From positions 32,674,356 through 32,738,355 of the forward strand of contig JAKGHH010000007.1 in assembly GCA_022828595.1 (NCBI GenBank): a stretch of 64,000 nucleotides of DNA, given 5' to 3'. The notes under the pieces were generated by a model that was not told the origin of the DNA, ran no database searches, and saw only the letters and a program-made list of their open reading frames with translations. This DNA is from Nelumbo lutea. Its lineage: Eukaryota > Streptophyta > Magnoliopsida > Proteales > Nelumbonaceae. The position numbers and the translations under genes are program-made. Shown here piece after piece: positions 44,386 through 55,128 of the stretch (its first letter is position 1; every line of letters begins with the position of its first letter).

Positions 44386-45210
44386 ATGGACTTTATTGAA
44401 AGTGTGTCCATGAGAATTATCAGTTGGAATGTGAGAGGCTTGGGGAGTGCTAGGAAAAGGAGGGTAATAAAGGATTTATTCACAAGAGAGAAGCCTGACA
44501 TTGTGATAGTGCAAGAAAAGAAGCTCTCTGAATTGGATAGAAGATGGGTAAGAGGATTTTGGAGGATTAGGGGTGTTAGTTGGTCCTCGGCTCCATCCTG
44601 GGGTGCCTTGGGAGGAATTGTCACCGTATGGAAGAATGGGGTAGTGGAAGCAGTGGAGAAGCTAGTGGGTAGATACTCGATCTCCATTAAATTCAAGAAT
44701 GTAGATGATGGATTTTGTTGGGTGTTGACCAATGTGTACGACCCTAATTCCTACAGAGAAAGAAATGAATTGTGGGAGGAATTGTATGCAATTCGGGGTT
44801 TATGGGATGGACCTTGGTGTCTGGGAGGGGATTTTAATGTCACAAGATACTTAGAGGAATCTAGCAATCATGTCCAGTCAATTACAAATTTACAACAAGT
44901 ATGAGGAAATTTATTGGGTTTATAGAAGATTGCGAGCTAAAAGAAATTCCACTGCTGCAAGCTAGATTCACAACTTTCAAGATAATCCGCTGTGTTCAAA
45001 GCTGGATAGGTTTCTATTCAACTTAGAATGGGAAAACTACTGGGGGAACTTGGTCTCTAGAGCTTTGCCTAGGGTCACATCAAACCATTGTCCCATCAAG
45101 ATTGGTGTGGAATCCCTAGTTAGTGGACCTAAACCATTTAGGTTTTAGAATATGTGGTTAACTCATCCTGGGTTTGAAAGCATAGTGAAGGATTGCTGGA
45201 AGAGGAGTTA
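44386..45210 (+). pseudogene. LINE AP endonuclease domain
   Basis: RIISWNVRGLGSARKRRVI opens the EEP-fold endonuclease. IVIVQEKKL holds the catalytic Glu position, and CLGGDFNVTR has the GDFN motif. The first frame stops at 44902-44904. After frame changes, LDRFLFNLEWE and TSNHCPI follow, where the usual SDH catalytic motif reads SNH. In active LINEs this domain nicks target DNA to prime reverse transcription. Confidence 0.85.
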
Positions 45211-45641
45211 AGGGGAATAAAGTGGAAATGAATTAAATTTCATCAGAAGTTGAAGAGACTGAGAGTCAAATTGAAGGAGTGGAATAAAGATCACTTTGGT
45301 AGGGTGGAGGAACAAAAGTTGAGCTTGTCACACAAATTGAAAAATTGGATGAAAAGGAAGCCCAAGGGTTGTTGAGTGAACAAGATAGAGAATCAAGAAG
45401 ACAATTGAAGAAGGACCTAGAAGAGGTTTTACTCAGAGAAGGGATTTGCTAGAGGCAGAAGTCGAGGCACAAGCGGATTAAAGAGGGGGATGGGAATACT
45501 AGGTTCTTTCATGAGCTGGCAAATGGTAGAAGGAGGAAGAAATTAGTAGCTAGACTAGAAATAGAAGGGCAGGTAGTTACCAACCAAGAGGATATAGCCA
45601 GGACCCTTGTAAATCATTTTAAATCCATCTATAGTAGGTCT

Positions 45642-47039
45642 TTGAATGAGAAGGTGACTTTGGAAGGTTTGGAATGGCCGAGATTAGAGGAAGAAAAAGC
45701 AAGGTGGTTAGAAAGGAATATTGAAGAAGAGGAGATTAGGAGGGCAATGTTTATGATGGATAGATCTAAGGTGTCAGGTCCCGACGGATTTACTATGGCT
45801 TTCTACCAAGATTGCTGGGACATCTTGAAAGAAGATTTTTGTGATGCTTTTGAGGATTTTTTAGAGAATCATATAGTAAGTCCGGGAGCCAATGCCACTT
45901 TCTTGGCCTTAGTCCCTAAGAAATCAGATGCTATCCAACCTAAGGACTTCAGGCCAATTAGTTTTGTAACTAGCATTTACAAAATCTTGACTAAGGTGTT
46001 GTCTTTGAGGCTTAAAGAAATTCTCCCATCCTTAATAAGCCAAGCACAAGGAGCCTTTGTACAAGGGAGAGAGATAGCATATCAGATCCTAATTGCTAAT
46101 GAGTGCGTGGAGGATATGAGAAGATCTAAAAGAAGAGGCTTTGTCTGTAAGTTGGATTTACAAAAGGCCTATGATTTGGTGGATTGACACTTTTTGGTAG
46201 AAGTATTGAGAAATTGTAGATTCGGGAATAAATGGTGTAGTTGGATTTATGGATGTATCAGTTCCTGCCATTACTCTGTCTTGGCTAATGGAATGGTGAA
46301 GGACTTCTTCCCAGCCTGTAGAGGTATCAGGCAAGGGGGCCCTCTATCACCCTTCCTCTTCACTCTAATAGCAGAGGTGCTTAGTAGAATGATCTCAAAG
46401 GCTGATTGAGAAGATGTGATTAAAGGGTGGAGAATAGGGAGGGATGGTATTCCGGTCACCCATCTCCAATTTGCAGATGATATTCTGATTTTCTGTGATG
46501 GGGATGATATTGAGAGAGTGAGGAATTTCAAGGAATTGGTTAGAAGCTTTGAGAGGTTGTCAAATTTGAGTGTCAACTTCGAAAAGAGTTGTGTAGCTGG
46601 TGTTAACTTGGAGGATAGGGAGGTGGAGTTTATAGCAAGAAGTTTAGGTTGTTCTATCTCGTCTTGGCCTATGACCTACTTGGGCCTTCCGTTAGGGGCA
46701 AACCCTAGGGAGAGTAGCTTTTGGTGTCCAGTGGTAGAGAGGTTCCAAAAGAAGTTAACTTCGTGGAGGAAAAACTACTTATCCTTGGGGGGTAGAATCA
46801 CGTTGATAAGAGCCACACTTGCTAACTTACCAACCTATTTCCTATCTATGTTTAGGATACCACCTAGGGAAGCTAAGAAGCTAGAGAAGTTGATGAGAGA
46901 CTTTCTTTGGGAGCCAGGGGAGGGTAAAAAGGATCACTTGATAAAATGGGAGGTGGTTTGCTGGAATAAAGAGGAAGGGGGTTTGGGGTTAGGGAATTTG
47001 ATTAAAAAAAATAAAGCATTGCTGGGGAAGTGGCTATAG
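45642..47039 (+). pseudogene. LINE reverse transcriptase domain
   Basis: The order is KVSGPDGFTMAFYQDCW, FLALVPKKSDAIQPKDFRPI, QGAFVQGREI, FVCKLDLQKAYDLVD (stop at 46185-46187), FPACRGIRQGGPLSPFLF (stop at 46407-46409), and LQFADDILIFCDGDD with the FADD active site at about 46472-46483. Then come GLPLGANPR, SLGGRITLIRATLANLPTY and FLWEPGEGKKDHL. Two in-frame stops are single-codon changes, so the copy is young compared with the other LINEs here. Confidence 0.93.
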
Positions 47040-47253
47040 AGGTGGCCAGTGGAGAGAGAGAGAGAGACTTTGGCATGAGGTGGTGGGTAGTATTCATGGC
47101 CGCTCAGAAAATGGATGGGATGCTAGAGTATCACAGCGGGAAACCTTGGCAACACCTTGGAAAGCTATTCATGGCATTCTTCCTTAATTCCTCATTTTTG
47201 TTAGGTATGATGTTTGCAATGGTAATTCATTCCTATTTTGGGAGGATACTTGG

Positions 47254-47860
47254 ATGGGAGAGGTTCCATTGAAGGACCTTTTCCCTTCTTTGTTCTCTGT
47301 TTCTAGGTACAAAAAGCATGTTGTGCCAAAGTTTTTTTCCATTATGAATAACCCATTAACACCAAACTGGGACTTTGGGTTTCGTAGAGGTTTAAGGGAA
47401 GAGGAAATTGTGTCTCTCACAAATCTGCTAAGTCTACTTGATACGGTATGTTTGGACCCTTCTGAACATGATACTCGGATTTGGACACCCCAGCGGAGTG
47501 GATCCTTTCATGCACTACTTTTTTTTTTAAATCCATTACTCAGTCTACCCCCAACCAGCCTTTCCCTTTTAAGGAAATTTGGTGCAGGCCTATTCCCCCT
47601 AAGGTTATGGCTTTTTGTTGGGAAGTGTATTATAGGAAAATAAACACCTTTGACACTCTACAAAAGAGAAGACCTTTTCTCTACCTCTCACCCTCTTGGT
47701 GTATTCTTTGCAGGTCACGTGGTGAGGACTGTAACCATATGATATCTTGTTCATTTACTGCAGAGTTATGAGAGTGGCTCTTCTCATTGTTTGGGTGCAG
47801 GTTGGTTAGGCCAGCAGATGCAAGTTTGTCCTTTGATCCTGCTTTCTTCCCTTGGCGGCA
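47254..47860 (+). pseudogene. LINE zf-RVT (zinc-binding RT-associated) region
   Basis: GFRRGLREEEIVSL and DTRIWTPQRSGSF lead into the zinc-binding part: IPPKVMAFCWEVYYRKINT, SPSWCILCRSRGEDCNHMI. A frameshift at about 47500 separates the two halves. A LINE linker with VWEERNARIF follows. Confidence 0.85.
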
Positions 47861-48099
47861 TAGAAGAGGAAGAATCATGTGGAGGTGTGCAAGAGCAGCG
47901 TTGATTTGGTTGGTGTGGGAAGAAAGGAATGCCAGAATTTTCCAAGAGAAGGAGAGAAGCCTAGAAGAGATGAATGAGTGCATTCTAAATAGGGTGATCT
48001 TATGGCTAAAATCACTGAATTTATTCCATCAATTCTCATTCAATGATGTGTGGAGGAATTGGTTAGTAGTGGCTAATTGTTCATCCAAAAAAACTAAAG

Positions 48100-48542
48100 T
48101 AAGCATGGCTTGGGAACCCCCTCCTGAAAGATTCTTGAAGCTGAATTTCGATGGGAGCAGTCTTGGTAATCTTGGTCCGTTAGGGGTGGGAGGGGTATAG
48201 AGGAATGAGAGTGGGAATGTGGTCCTTATTTTCTCAGGACCCATAGGAGTTGGAAACTCTACTAGAGCGGAACTTGCTGCCGCTATCCAGGGAGTACAAT
48301 TAGCAGTGCAGATAGGTGTGGAACAGATGATAATAGAAGGGGACTCCAACGTAGTAGTGGGCTGGCTACGAAATCCGGAATCTGTAGTGTGGTGTTTTAA
48401 GAATGAAATTAAAAAGTTCAATTGCCTAACAAGAAGCTTGATTGTAAGAATACAATGGGTGGGGAGGTCGGCAAACTCTCTGGCTGATGGTCTTGCAAAG
48501 CAAGGGGTAGATAGGGAAAGTTTGTATTGGGCTCAATTGTAG
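48100..48542 (+). pseudogene. LINE RNase H domain
   Basis: RFLKLNFDGSSLGN (first Asp), RAELAAAIQG (Glu), IIEGDSNVVVGW (Asp) and ANSLADGLAKQGVDRE (last Asp) give the complete catalytic set. One in-frame stop (48198-48200, VGGV-stop) interrupts it. The stop codon and a short 3' UTR follow. Confidence 0.92.
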
Positions 48543-48673
48543 ACTGAACCTGTCTTCTATCTTTTGTCTTTATTCCTACTGGTAGGAGAGGATGCAGCTC
48601 GTGCCTCTCCAAAGGAAGCTTGTAACTGCACTAGTTTTATTAAGGAAAATTATCCTTTTTAATTATAAAGAAA

Positions 48674-48708
48674 ATGTCTGCAAGTTGCTCTTTAGAACTA
48701 ACATGCAG
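48674..48708 (-). pseudogene. RNase H of the nested copia, piece right of the LINE
   Basis: Minus strand: HVSSKEQLAD(I), continuing into LADIFTKGL at 44058. This confirms that the LINE interrupted this codon run. At about 48709 the sequence switches abruptly to plus-strand copia RT. Confidence 0.8.
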
Positions 48709-50128
48709 TAGGTTGTAAGTGGGTATACACTGTTAAGTATTTTCTTGATGATAGTGTAGAGCAGTTGAAAGCTCGCCTGGTTGTCAAGGGATATTCCCAA
48801 ATGTATGGTATTGAGTACACTGAGACCTTCTCTCTGGTTGCTCAAATTGGTCCAATCCGTGTCTTGATATCTCTAGCTGCTATGTACGGTTGGCCTTTGC
48901 TTCAGCTTGACATCAAGAATGCCTTCTTACATGGTGATCTCCTTGAGGATGTCTATATGGAGCAACCGCTAAGGTTCGTTGCTTAGGGGGAGGATGGTGG
49001 TAAGGTGTGTAGACTAAAGAAGGACTTTTATGGACTGAAACAGTTCCCCAGTGTGTGATTTGGTAGATTCAGTGAAGTGATGAAGAAGTTTGGCATGAAA
49101 CAGTGTAAGGTTGATCACTCAGTATTCGGCTATGATTCACATTTTGTGAAGATTTTATTGGTGGTTTATATAGATGACATTGTTATTAATGGCAGTGACA
49201 GGTTGGGAATTGATAGGCTGAAAACCTTTCTACACTAGCACTTCCAAACAAAGGACCTTGGGAAATTGAAATATTTCTTGGGGATAGAAGTAGCAAGGTT
49301 GAAGCAAGGTATTAACCTGTGTCAGAGGAAGTATGCACTTGATTTGCTGGTGGAGACATGATTGTTATGTGCCAAACCAGTTGAAACACCTATGGAACTA
49401 AATACCAAATTGAGTAGTGATGTGGATGAGGAGTTCGAGGACCCTGGAAGGTATAGGAGGTTGGTGGGCAAGCTAAACTACCTAACCATTACACGACTAG
49501 ATATTTCATGTGCAGTTGGTGTGGTGAGTCAGTTTATGCAAAATCCTAGGGTTCCACATTGGGATGTTGTTCTAAGGATTGTAGGTATTTGAAGGGAGTT
49601 CCTGGTTGTGGCTTGTTATACAAGAGTGGAGGAAACCTTGAAATAGAAGGATACACCGGTGCTGATTGGGCTGGTTCTATATCTGTCATAAGGTCCATTA
49701 CAGGTTATTGTACTTTTCTTGGAGGCAATCTGGTGATATGGAAGAATAAAAAGTAAACGATGGTAGCAAGAAGCAGTGCAGAAACTGAATACAGACCCAT
49801 GACACATACAACTTGTGAACTAGTGTGGTTGAGAAATCTTCTAAAGAGATGGGGTACTTGATTGACACTTTGATGAAACTTTATTGTGACAACCAGGCTG
49901 CAGTCCATATCTCTTCTAATCCAGTTTTTCATGAAAGAACAAAACATATAGAAATTGATTGTCACTTTGTGAGAGAGAAGGTGCTTAGTGGAGTAATAAA
50001 CACTTTATATGTTAACACAAGAAGTCAATGGACAGATTTGTTCACCAAAGGGTTGAGTCGGGCAAGAGTGGACTATATTTGTAACAAGCTGGGACTATAT
50101 GATATATACTCACCAGCTTGAGGGGGTG
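48709..50128 (+). pseudogene. Plus-strand copia RT and RNase H remnant
   Basis: It begins mid-RT at CKWVYTVKYFLDD and continues with QLKARLVVKGYSQ, QLDIKNAFLHGDL, VVYIDDIVINGSD (the YIDD active site is intact, about 49166-49177), YFLGIEVARLKQG, RRLVGKLNYLTITRLDIS, then YTGADWAGS, ARSSAETEYR and [15 protein letters not shown], to [14 protein letters not shown] and the stop at 50119-50121. Several stops and indels break it. Gag, protease and integrase are absent. Confidence 0.9.
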
Positions 50129-50409
50129 TGTTAGTGTCGACTGTATAAGGGTAGTTCAGTCTTTTTATCTATGTTTGGTGTGAGGTGCAACTACTTAAGT
50201 GATGTGTCCCATACTTAAGTAGGGGCATAACAGGCTTTTTGTTTTTATTATAGAAAACTATAACTAAAACCTGACTGGCTAGAGAGAGTGAATTCTCTAG
50301 TTTAAACCAGACTTTTCTTCTCTTCTCTTCTCTTCTTTTCTCTTCTTCTTTATACTCTCTTCTCTCTTCTATCTCTTTCTATTGTTATTCTTAAACTAAT
50401 TCTGGTACA
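50129..50409 (+). repeat. 3' LTR of the plus-strand copia remnant
   Basis: It starts TGTTAGTGTCGACTG after an AGGGGGTG purine tract and holds a long TTCTCTTCTC tract (50309-50390). The end is uncertain; TCTGGTACA at 50409 is a possible terminus before gag of the other copia resumes. Confidence 0.65.
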
Positions 50410-50420
50410 GATCTGAATTC

Positions 50421-50853
50421 TATCAAGCATAATGCCATTGTTCTGAATATGTAGATTTAGCCTGCTTTGCTCCCATATCTCATGAGCTGTTTCTGCCCAC
50501 ATGAAGGTCTTTCTCACTTGTGACAGCATGAACAATAACAACCATGACATCATCATGTTGTTTTCCTGGTTCCACCTATCATGTTCTACACCTCCAGACT
50601 CTGGTTCTTTAACTCTACCATTGATATACCCCACTTTCCCTCTTGCAGTTATGTAAAGCTTGATTCCCCTTGACCATCCTAGGTAATTTAGATCATCAAA
50701 GGGAATCACAGCCATGGGAAAATTCATGTCAAAACCTCCACTCATTCCATTCTGACTAGAGGTCACACTAGACATATCAGAATCCTCAAAAGACATGGTA
50801 CTTGCTCTCAGTTCGGTCAATTTAGTTAAGGTACTAATTCTCAGTTCAGTCAA
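50421..50853 (-). pseudogene. Gag N-terminus of the nested minus-strand copia
   Basis: Minus strand: FPMAVIPFDDLNYLGWSRGI, TARGKVGYINGRVKEP, YDRW-like HDRWNQENNMMMSWLL and TAHEIWEQ. This is the standard copia gag (UBN2) pattern of substrate-like LxxxNYxxWSR, then GxIxG, then the W..N..V..W block. It is cut off just after HEIWEQ by the plus-strand copia LTR. Confidence 0.85.
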
Positions 50854-51477
50854 GATATTAAAAACTTAGTCCAGTCACAGTTCTAGGCACAACTTAGTTC
50901 TTGTTCTCACACAGCATAATCAAATGTGACCACACAACATCACTTGTTCTCAGATTTACCACACTACTGAACCAGTTCAGATAAAAAAATATCAGTATCA
51001 GGTCTGACCAGTCCCTTCAAGCAATAATTCACCAATTATTTTTTTGCCACACAACCACTGCAGTTTAATAGGAATGAAGAAAAAACTGCAGTTACAGAAC
51101 ATGCAGACCTGAACAGCTCACTTTCATGGCACAAAGAAGGATCACTTGATCCACATAGGCAGAGAAGAAACACTTTCACAGCAGCCACAGGTCAGTAGAC
51201 CTACATAACCCACTCACCTGGGTACAGAAGGATCAATCGATCCCCAGAGTTGAGAAAAGAAATTGGGAACACCCTTCACAGCATTTGGCTTCCCTTCCCT
51301 TGGTGTTTTCTGGGCCCACGACCAAGAGGGAAGAGGAAGAACAATACAGCAAGTCTCCTCATGTCAACCAGATGTGCCTTTTCTTTGGATTCAATCCACA
51401 ATAGACAAAAGAAGAAAGAAAAAAAAAATTGGAGGAAGAAAAGGACTGATTGCACTGCTCCTAAACCCAGATCTGTT
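50854..51477 (-). other. 5' leader of the nested copia
   Basis: Non-coding stretch between the gag start and the primer-binding site. The plus-strand frames at 51250-51633 are by-products. It contains an A-rich block at 51409-51448. Confidence 0.6.
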
Positions 51478-51489
51478 GCTCTGATACCA
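51478..51489 (-). promoter_or_regulatory. Primer-binding site of the nested copia
   Basis: GCTCTGATACCA is the exact complement of TGGTATCAGAGC, the initiator-Met tRNA site. It directly abuts the 5' LTR. Confidence 0.93.
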
Positions 51490-51698
51490 TGCTTTCTTGG
51501 TAAATACACAGCAGAGTATCAGAACAGTGAGAGAAGAGAAGGGAGAAGAGAGAAAAGTTTTGGAGTAAAAAAACATAAGCTGGTGGCGCCAGCCTTTTTG
51601 TTATTTATATTAGGGCGACTCACTTTAAAATAAAAGAACGTAAAATTACATATGCTCCCTGTGGCACTAAACTAAAGAAAAGGTTAACATATTCAACA
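51490..51698 (-). repeat. 5' LTR of the nested copia, 209 bp
   Basis: In plus reading it begins TGCTTTCTTGGTAAATACAC and ends AACATATTCAACA. It matches the 3' LTR at 43705 except for scattered substitutions and the shorter microsatellite. The next five bases are the GTTTC target copy. Confidence 0.95.
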
Positions 51699-51703
51699 GT
51701 TTC

Positions 51704-52223
51704 CATACATAAAAGGTAAATGCCATTGAAATATGGAAACCATTGAAATGTTTTTTTTGGAAATCAAAACAACTTCTTGGAATGAGGCTTGCCTATTTTA
51801 AATGATAATTTTATGTACTTTTGATTGCTCTATGATACCTGCCGTCTCCTGTTGCAACTTTTTTACTAAGAAGCAAGTGACCAAATATTTTTCTCTGGGT
51901 CTTCTAGATGGCTTTCTTGTGATTTATTTTTTTTTAATATTCTTTTATATATAGGTATATGCACTGCAAAGATGCACCCCTCTTTTTAGAATATTGTCTA
52001 TTAATCTAATTTTGAATTGTGTATGGAGATTTCTATATAGCTCTAATCATTGTTCTTAAGCATACTTTGGTGGTTTTGGCGCTTTCCACAAAATTGGGTT
52101 GACACAGGTTTCTCCTTCCATTCAAGTAATGAATTTCTTCTAACGCTGTTAATTTGTTCTGTGTCTTTGGTTTCAATTGTTATTCCTACAAATTTGTATA
52201 GAGCAGTGTGTTGGGCTGTCAAG
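51704..52223. other. No gene seen
   Basis: T-rich intergenic DNA to the right of the nested element. Nothing is recognisable. Confidence 0.45.
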
Positions 52224-52236
52224 AAACATGTCCAAA

Positions 52237-52261
52237 TTCATCAAAAAAAAAAAAAAAAAAA
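52237..52261 (+). mobile_element. Tail-only LINE insertion (poly-A with target copies)
   Basis: TTCATC plus about 18 A's is flanked by ACATGTCCAAA (to 52236) and ACGTGTCCAAA (to 52274). This looks like a LINE insertion truncated to its last six bases and tail. The LINEs here end TTGATC or TTGATA before the A-run. Confidence 0.6.
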
Positions 52262-52279
52262 GAACGTGTCCAAAAAATG

Positions 52280-52428
52280 AATGTGGCAGAAATGCATGAG
52301 TGAAAAAACTACAAGGAGTAGGGTCAGAAATGAACTTATTTGAAAGATCCTGAGAGTAGCTCCAATAGGTGATAAACTGAGGGACAGTAAATTAAGATGG
52401 TTTGGGCATGTAGATGAGGTGCCACGGC
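52280..52428 (+). pseudogene. RTE-type LINE fragment, RT C-terminus
   Basis: The plus strand reads APIGDKLRDSKLRWFGHVDEVP. This is the well-known 'I.DK.R...LRWFGH' end of plant RTE-type LINE reverse transcriptases. It joins directly to the minus-strand copia relic on its right. A minus-strand frame running through both is an artefact of the junction. Confidence 0.75.
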
Positions 52429-53540
52429 GTTTTCCTTTACGGACTGCAATGGGAAGATCAAGGTCATCAAAAGGGGTTGAAGGTTCAACAGGAGGGGGTG
52501 AAGGCTCAACAATGGAAGGTATCTCATCTGTAATGGAAGATGAAGGAACAGTGGTACTTGGATCTGGATCTACAGAAGGAATTGGGGCTGGCATGGACTA
52601 CTGATGATGACCGAAATCATCACCGTATGTGATAAATTCTCAAATCCCAACACCTTTGACAACCCTCTCCATTACACCCCTCTTTAGTAACTGGAATAGG
52701 TAATGGAGTTTTTAATGAATGAATCCCCACCTCACTATGCTCCCCCTGAGAAGAAACCATAGGATAATTAGGTACGTCCTCAAAGAAAGTGACATCCATA
52801 GAGACAAACCTCCTTCCAGAAGTAGGTTCATAGCAGCAATATCCCTTTTGAGTTTGTGTATAACCAAGGAAAATGCATTTTGAGGCTTTATGATCAAATT
52901 TGGAACGATGAGGACCAAGGGTCTGAACAAAGCAAGTACAACCAAAGGTTTTAAGGGGAACGATGAACAACTCTTTATCAGGGTATAAAAGGGTGAATGG
53001 AGGTTTCATGCCAAGAACGTGTGAAGGAATTCAGTTGATGAGATATACGGCTGTATGAATGGCATCCCCCCCAGAAATGTATAGGCACATTGGAGTTAAA
53101 CATGATGCTTCTAGCCACCTCCAATATGTGTTTATTCTTCTCTCAGCAACTCCATTCTGCTGAGTATGAGGACAAGTACTTTGATGGGTGATCCCATGGT
53201 CAAGGAAATATGAGGCTAATGGTTATGCAAAACACTCTTTTGCATTACTGGATCTGAAAATTTTGATTTTGATCCCAAACTGGGTTAAAATCATCTAATG
53301 GAAGATCCGGGTTAATGCAGGAACCTCATCTCGAGAACGCACAAGGTAAACTCAAGAAAACCGGGTATAGTCATCAACAAACAACAAAAAGTATCTGTAC
53401 CCCCCCATAGCAGTGATATGATAAGGTCCCCAAACATCGGTATGCACCATTTCAAAAGGAATACTACTTCTTTTATTACTTAATGTATGTAATTCTACAA
53501 TGCTTTGCAAGCTCACAACTTTCACATTTCAAGTTGGACA
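52429..53540 (-). pseudogene. Minus-strand copia: integrase C-terminal half and linker
   Basis: Minus strand, right to left: broken integrase core with Q.NGVAERK-like remains (about 53060-53180). Then come LYPDKELFIVPLKTFGCTCF, KASKCIFLGYTQTQKGYCCY, RRFVSMDVTFFED, a Pro/Ser-rich linker, and DDLDLPIAVRKGKR at about 52430-52470. Stops and indels break it. No RT or RNase H follows; the element is cut off by the RTE fragment at 52428. Confidence 0.85.
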
Positions 53541-53541
53541 T

Positions 53542-53748
53542 CTAGATAGGCTCAAACAAACTAGGTAACAAATTTTTCAAAGACTTAAAAGATAAATGAC
53601 CCAACCGATTATGCCAAAGCATAACCTGACCAATAGATTGAGAAACAAAAGACCTCCTAACTTCACCATCTTCCCCATGTGAGCTCCCTCCAAGCAGGTA
53701 GATTCTATTTGTCTTATGGCCAATACCAATCACCTTCTTCGTCTCCAA
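53542..53748 (-). pseudogene. Minus-strand copia: pre-integrase zinc finger
   Basis: GRIYLL-like TNRIYLLGG and then QVMLWHNRLGHLSFKSLKNL, the GAG_pre-integrase motif (HxxxH). The second, Cys-rich half (CE.C..AK) is lost at the frame end. Confidence 0.85.
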
Positions 53749-53763
53749 GTCCTAAAATACACA

Positions 53764-54162
53764 TCAGTTAGGAAAGAAAGTTGCTGAACAGTTTTGGGTT
53801 TTGGTAATGCTACTAACTAAAAGAAAATTAGTATTGAGTTTAGGAACATGCAAAACAGAAGACAAAGAAATTGAACTAGACAACTTGATGTCTCCCTTAC
53901 CAGAGATGGGAACAAGAGAGCCATCAACAATAGACACTTTGTCTCTGCCAGAGGATAAGTAGTAGGTAGTGAACAGTGAGGACAAGCTAGTCATATGATC
54001 AGATGCACCTAAATCTATCACCCAACAAAGTTCAGTGTTACTTGGGGCTGGAGCATGATAAGCTGAGGCCCATGTACCTGAATGAGCAAAAGCTGAAATT
54101 GGAGTAGATGTTGTGACTAATGACTGAGACAAAGGTGCTGAATTACCAACTTCACTCTCCAA
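53764..54162 (-). pseudogene. Minus-strand copia: aspartic protease
   Basis: CWVIDLGASDHMTSLSSLF carries the protease site, with DSGAS changed to DLGAS. It is followed by VSIVDGSLVPISGKGDI and LSSVLHVPKLNTNFLLVSSI, the typical copia protease C-terminus. The Ser-to-Leu change in the active-site triad would inactivate it. Confidence 0.88.
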
Positions 54163-55128
54163 CCGAGTCAGAGAAGCCCGAACATCAGCTAAGGTGCCTA
54201 GGGATGTGGCTCTTGTGCCCGATGAGGTTGTACTGTACTACTGTCAGTAGTAACCACCACATTGGCATTCCCCTTTTTATTTATGAGTTTTGCTAGAACT
54301 AGGTGTGGATGTAATTTCCAACAAGTGTCCTTGGTATGTTTTGGCTTTTTGCAATGTTCACATTACTAGGTCCCTCTTGTCTTCCTTCTTACTATCTCTT
54401 TCCTTATCACCCCAAACTTATGTTTAATTGCTGCCAAGGCTGATTCAAAAGGCTGATGCTGCAACATAACCTTTCTCTTACTCTCTTCACTGTGCACCAA
54501 GGAGTAGGCTTGTGATAAGGTTACACTGTCTCTCGTTAGAAGTTGCTGTCTCACAATGTCGTATTCAAAATTCAGACCAACTAGGAACTCAAACACCCTA
54601 TTAGTTTCAACTTGCTTTCTGTAAGTCTATGCATCATTCTAATTTTCCCACTCAATTGTTTCTAGATGGTCAATTTCATGCCATAAGGATTTCAAATTTG
54701 AGAAGTAAACCAAGACCGGTTTCTCTCATTGCTTAAGATTATTTACTTCGCATTTCAGCTCATAAGCCCTAGCAACATTAAGGGGTTGGGAGTAGGTCTC
54801 TTTCATGATATCCCAAATTTCCTTGGCTGTTTTTGCCCACAAATAGTTTCGGCTGATGTGTGGCTGCATGGAGTTGCACAGCCATGTCAACCAAATAGTT
54901 CTCCTGAACCCATTTGGCATAGGTTTGGTCCTCCTTGATTGGTTCCTTCACATCCCCCAACAAATAATTTAGTTTCCCTCTACCCCCAATAGCCACCATG
55001 GCTGATTGGGCCCACTCCAAGTAATTTGATCCGTCAAACTTGACAGTGGTAATCTGAAAACTATTCTCAGGCATGTTACCAGAACCACCAGCCCCCAAAA
55101 AACTTTCCCCTTTGTTCTTAAACTCCAT
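54163..55128 (-). pseudogene. Minus-strand copia: gag, two pieces
   Basis: The N-terminal piece (to 54778) reads KFDGSNYLEWAQSAMVAIGG, GKLNYLLGDVKEP, YAKWVQENYLVDMAVQLHAA and ISRNYLWAKTA. The C-terminal piece (54366-54596) reads MFEFLVGLNFEYDIVRQQLL and VTLSQAYSLVHSEESKRKVM. The frame breaks between them. The start MEFKNKGES at 55128 is the natural N-terminus. The same gag type occurs at 17.9-18.2 kb. Confidence 0.88.

Larger units (their letters stand above)
44046..48686 (+). mobile_element. L1-type LINE, ~4.6 kb, with exact 13-bp TSD, inserted in copia RNase H
   Basis: ATGTCTGCAAGTT flanks the insert at 44046-44058 and 48674-48686. The body is 44059-48673 and ends in an A/T-rich tail (TCCTTTTTAATTATAAAG). 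It starts within ORF1 and carries endonuclease, RT, zf-RVT and RNase H in order. It is the most complete LINE in the window, but frameshifts and stops break each part. Confidence 0.95.
43700..51703 (-). mobile_element. Nested minus-strand copia element with both LTRs and 5-bp TSD
   Basis: The target duplication GTTTC is exact (43700-43704, 51699-51703). The 5' LTR is on the right (51490-51698), followed inwards by the primer site GCTCTGATACCA (51478-51489), a leader and gag (about 50421-50853). The 3' LTR is on the left (43705-43956), preceded by a polypurine tract (CTCCCCCTCAA, 43957-43967 in plus reading) and the end of RNase H. The middle of pol is missing. In its place are a plus-strand copia remnant (48709-~50420) and a LINE (44059-48673) that landed in the RNase H part. 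Confidence 0.93.

Noticed and set aside
44184..44732. 182-codon minus-strand open frame
   Set aside because: It is antisense to LINE ORF1 and endonuclease, which have clear motifs on the plus strand.
52241..52594. 117-codon minus-strand frame read as one protein
   Set aside because: Its right part is the copia linker, but the left part is antisense to an RTE LINE fragment and a poly-A tract, so the frame crosses a junction.
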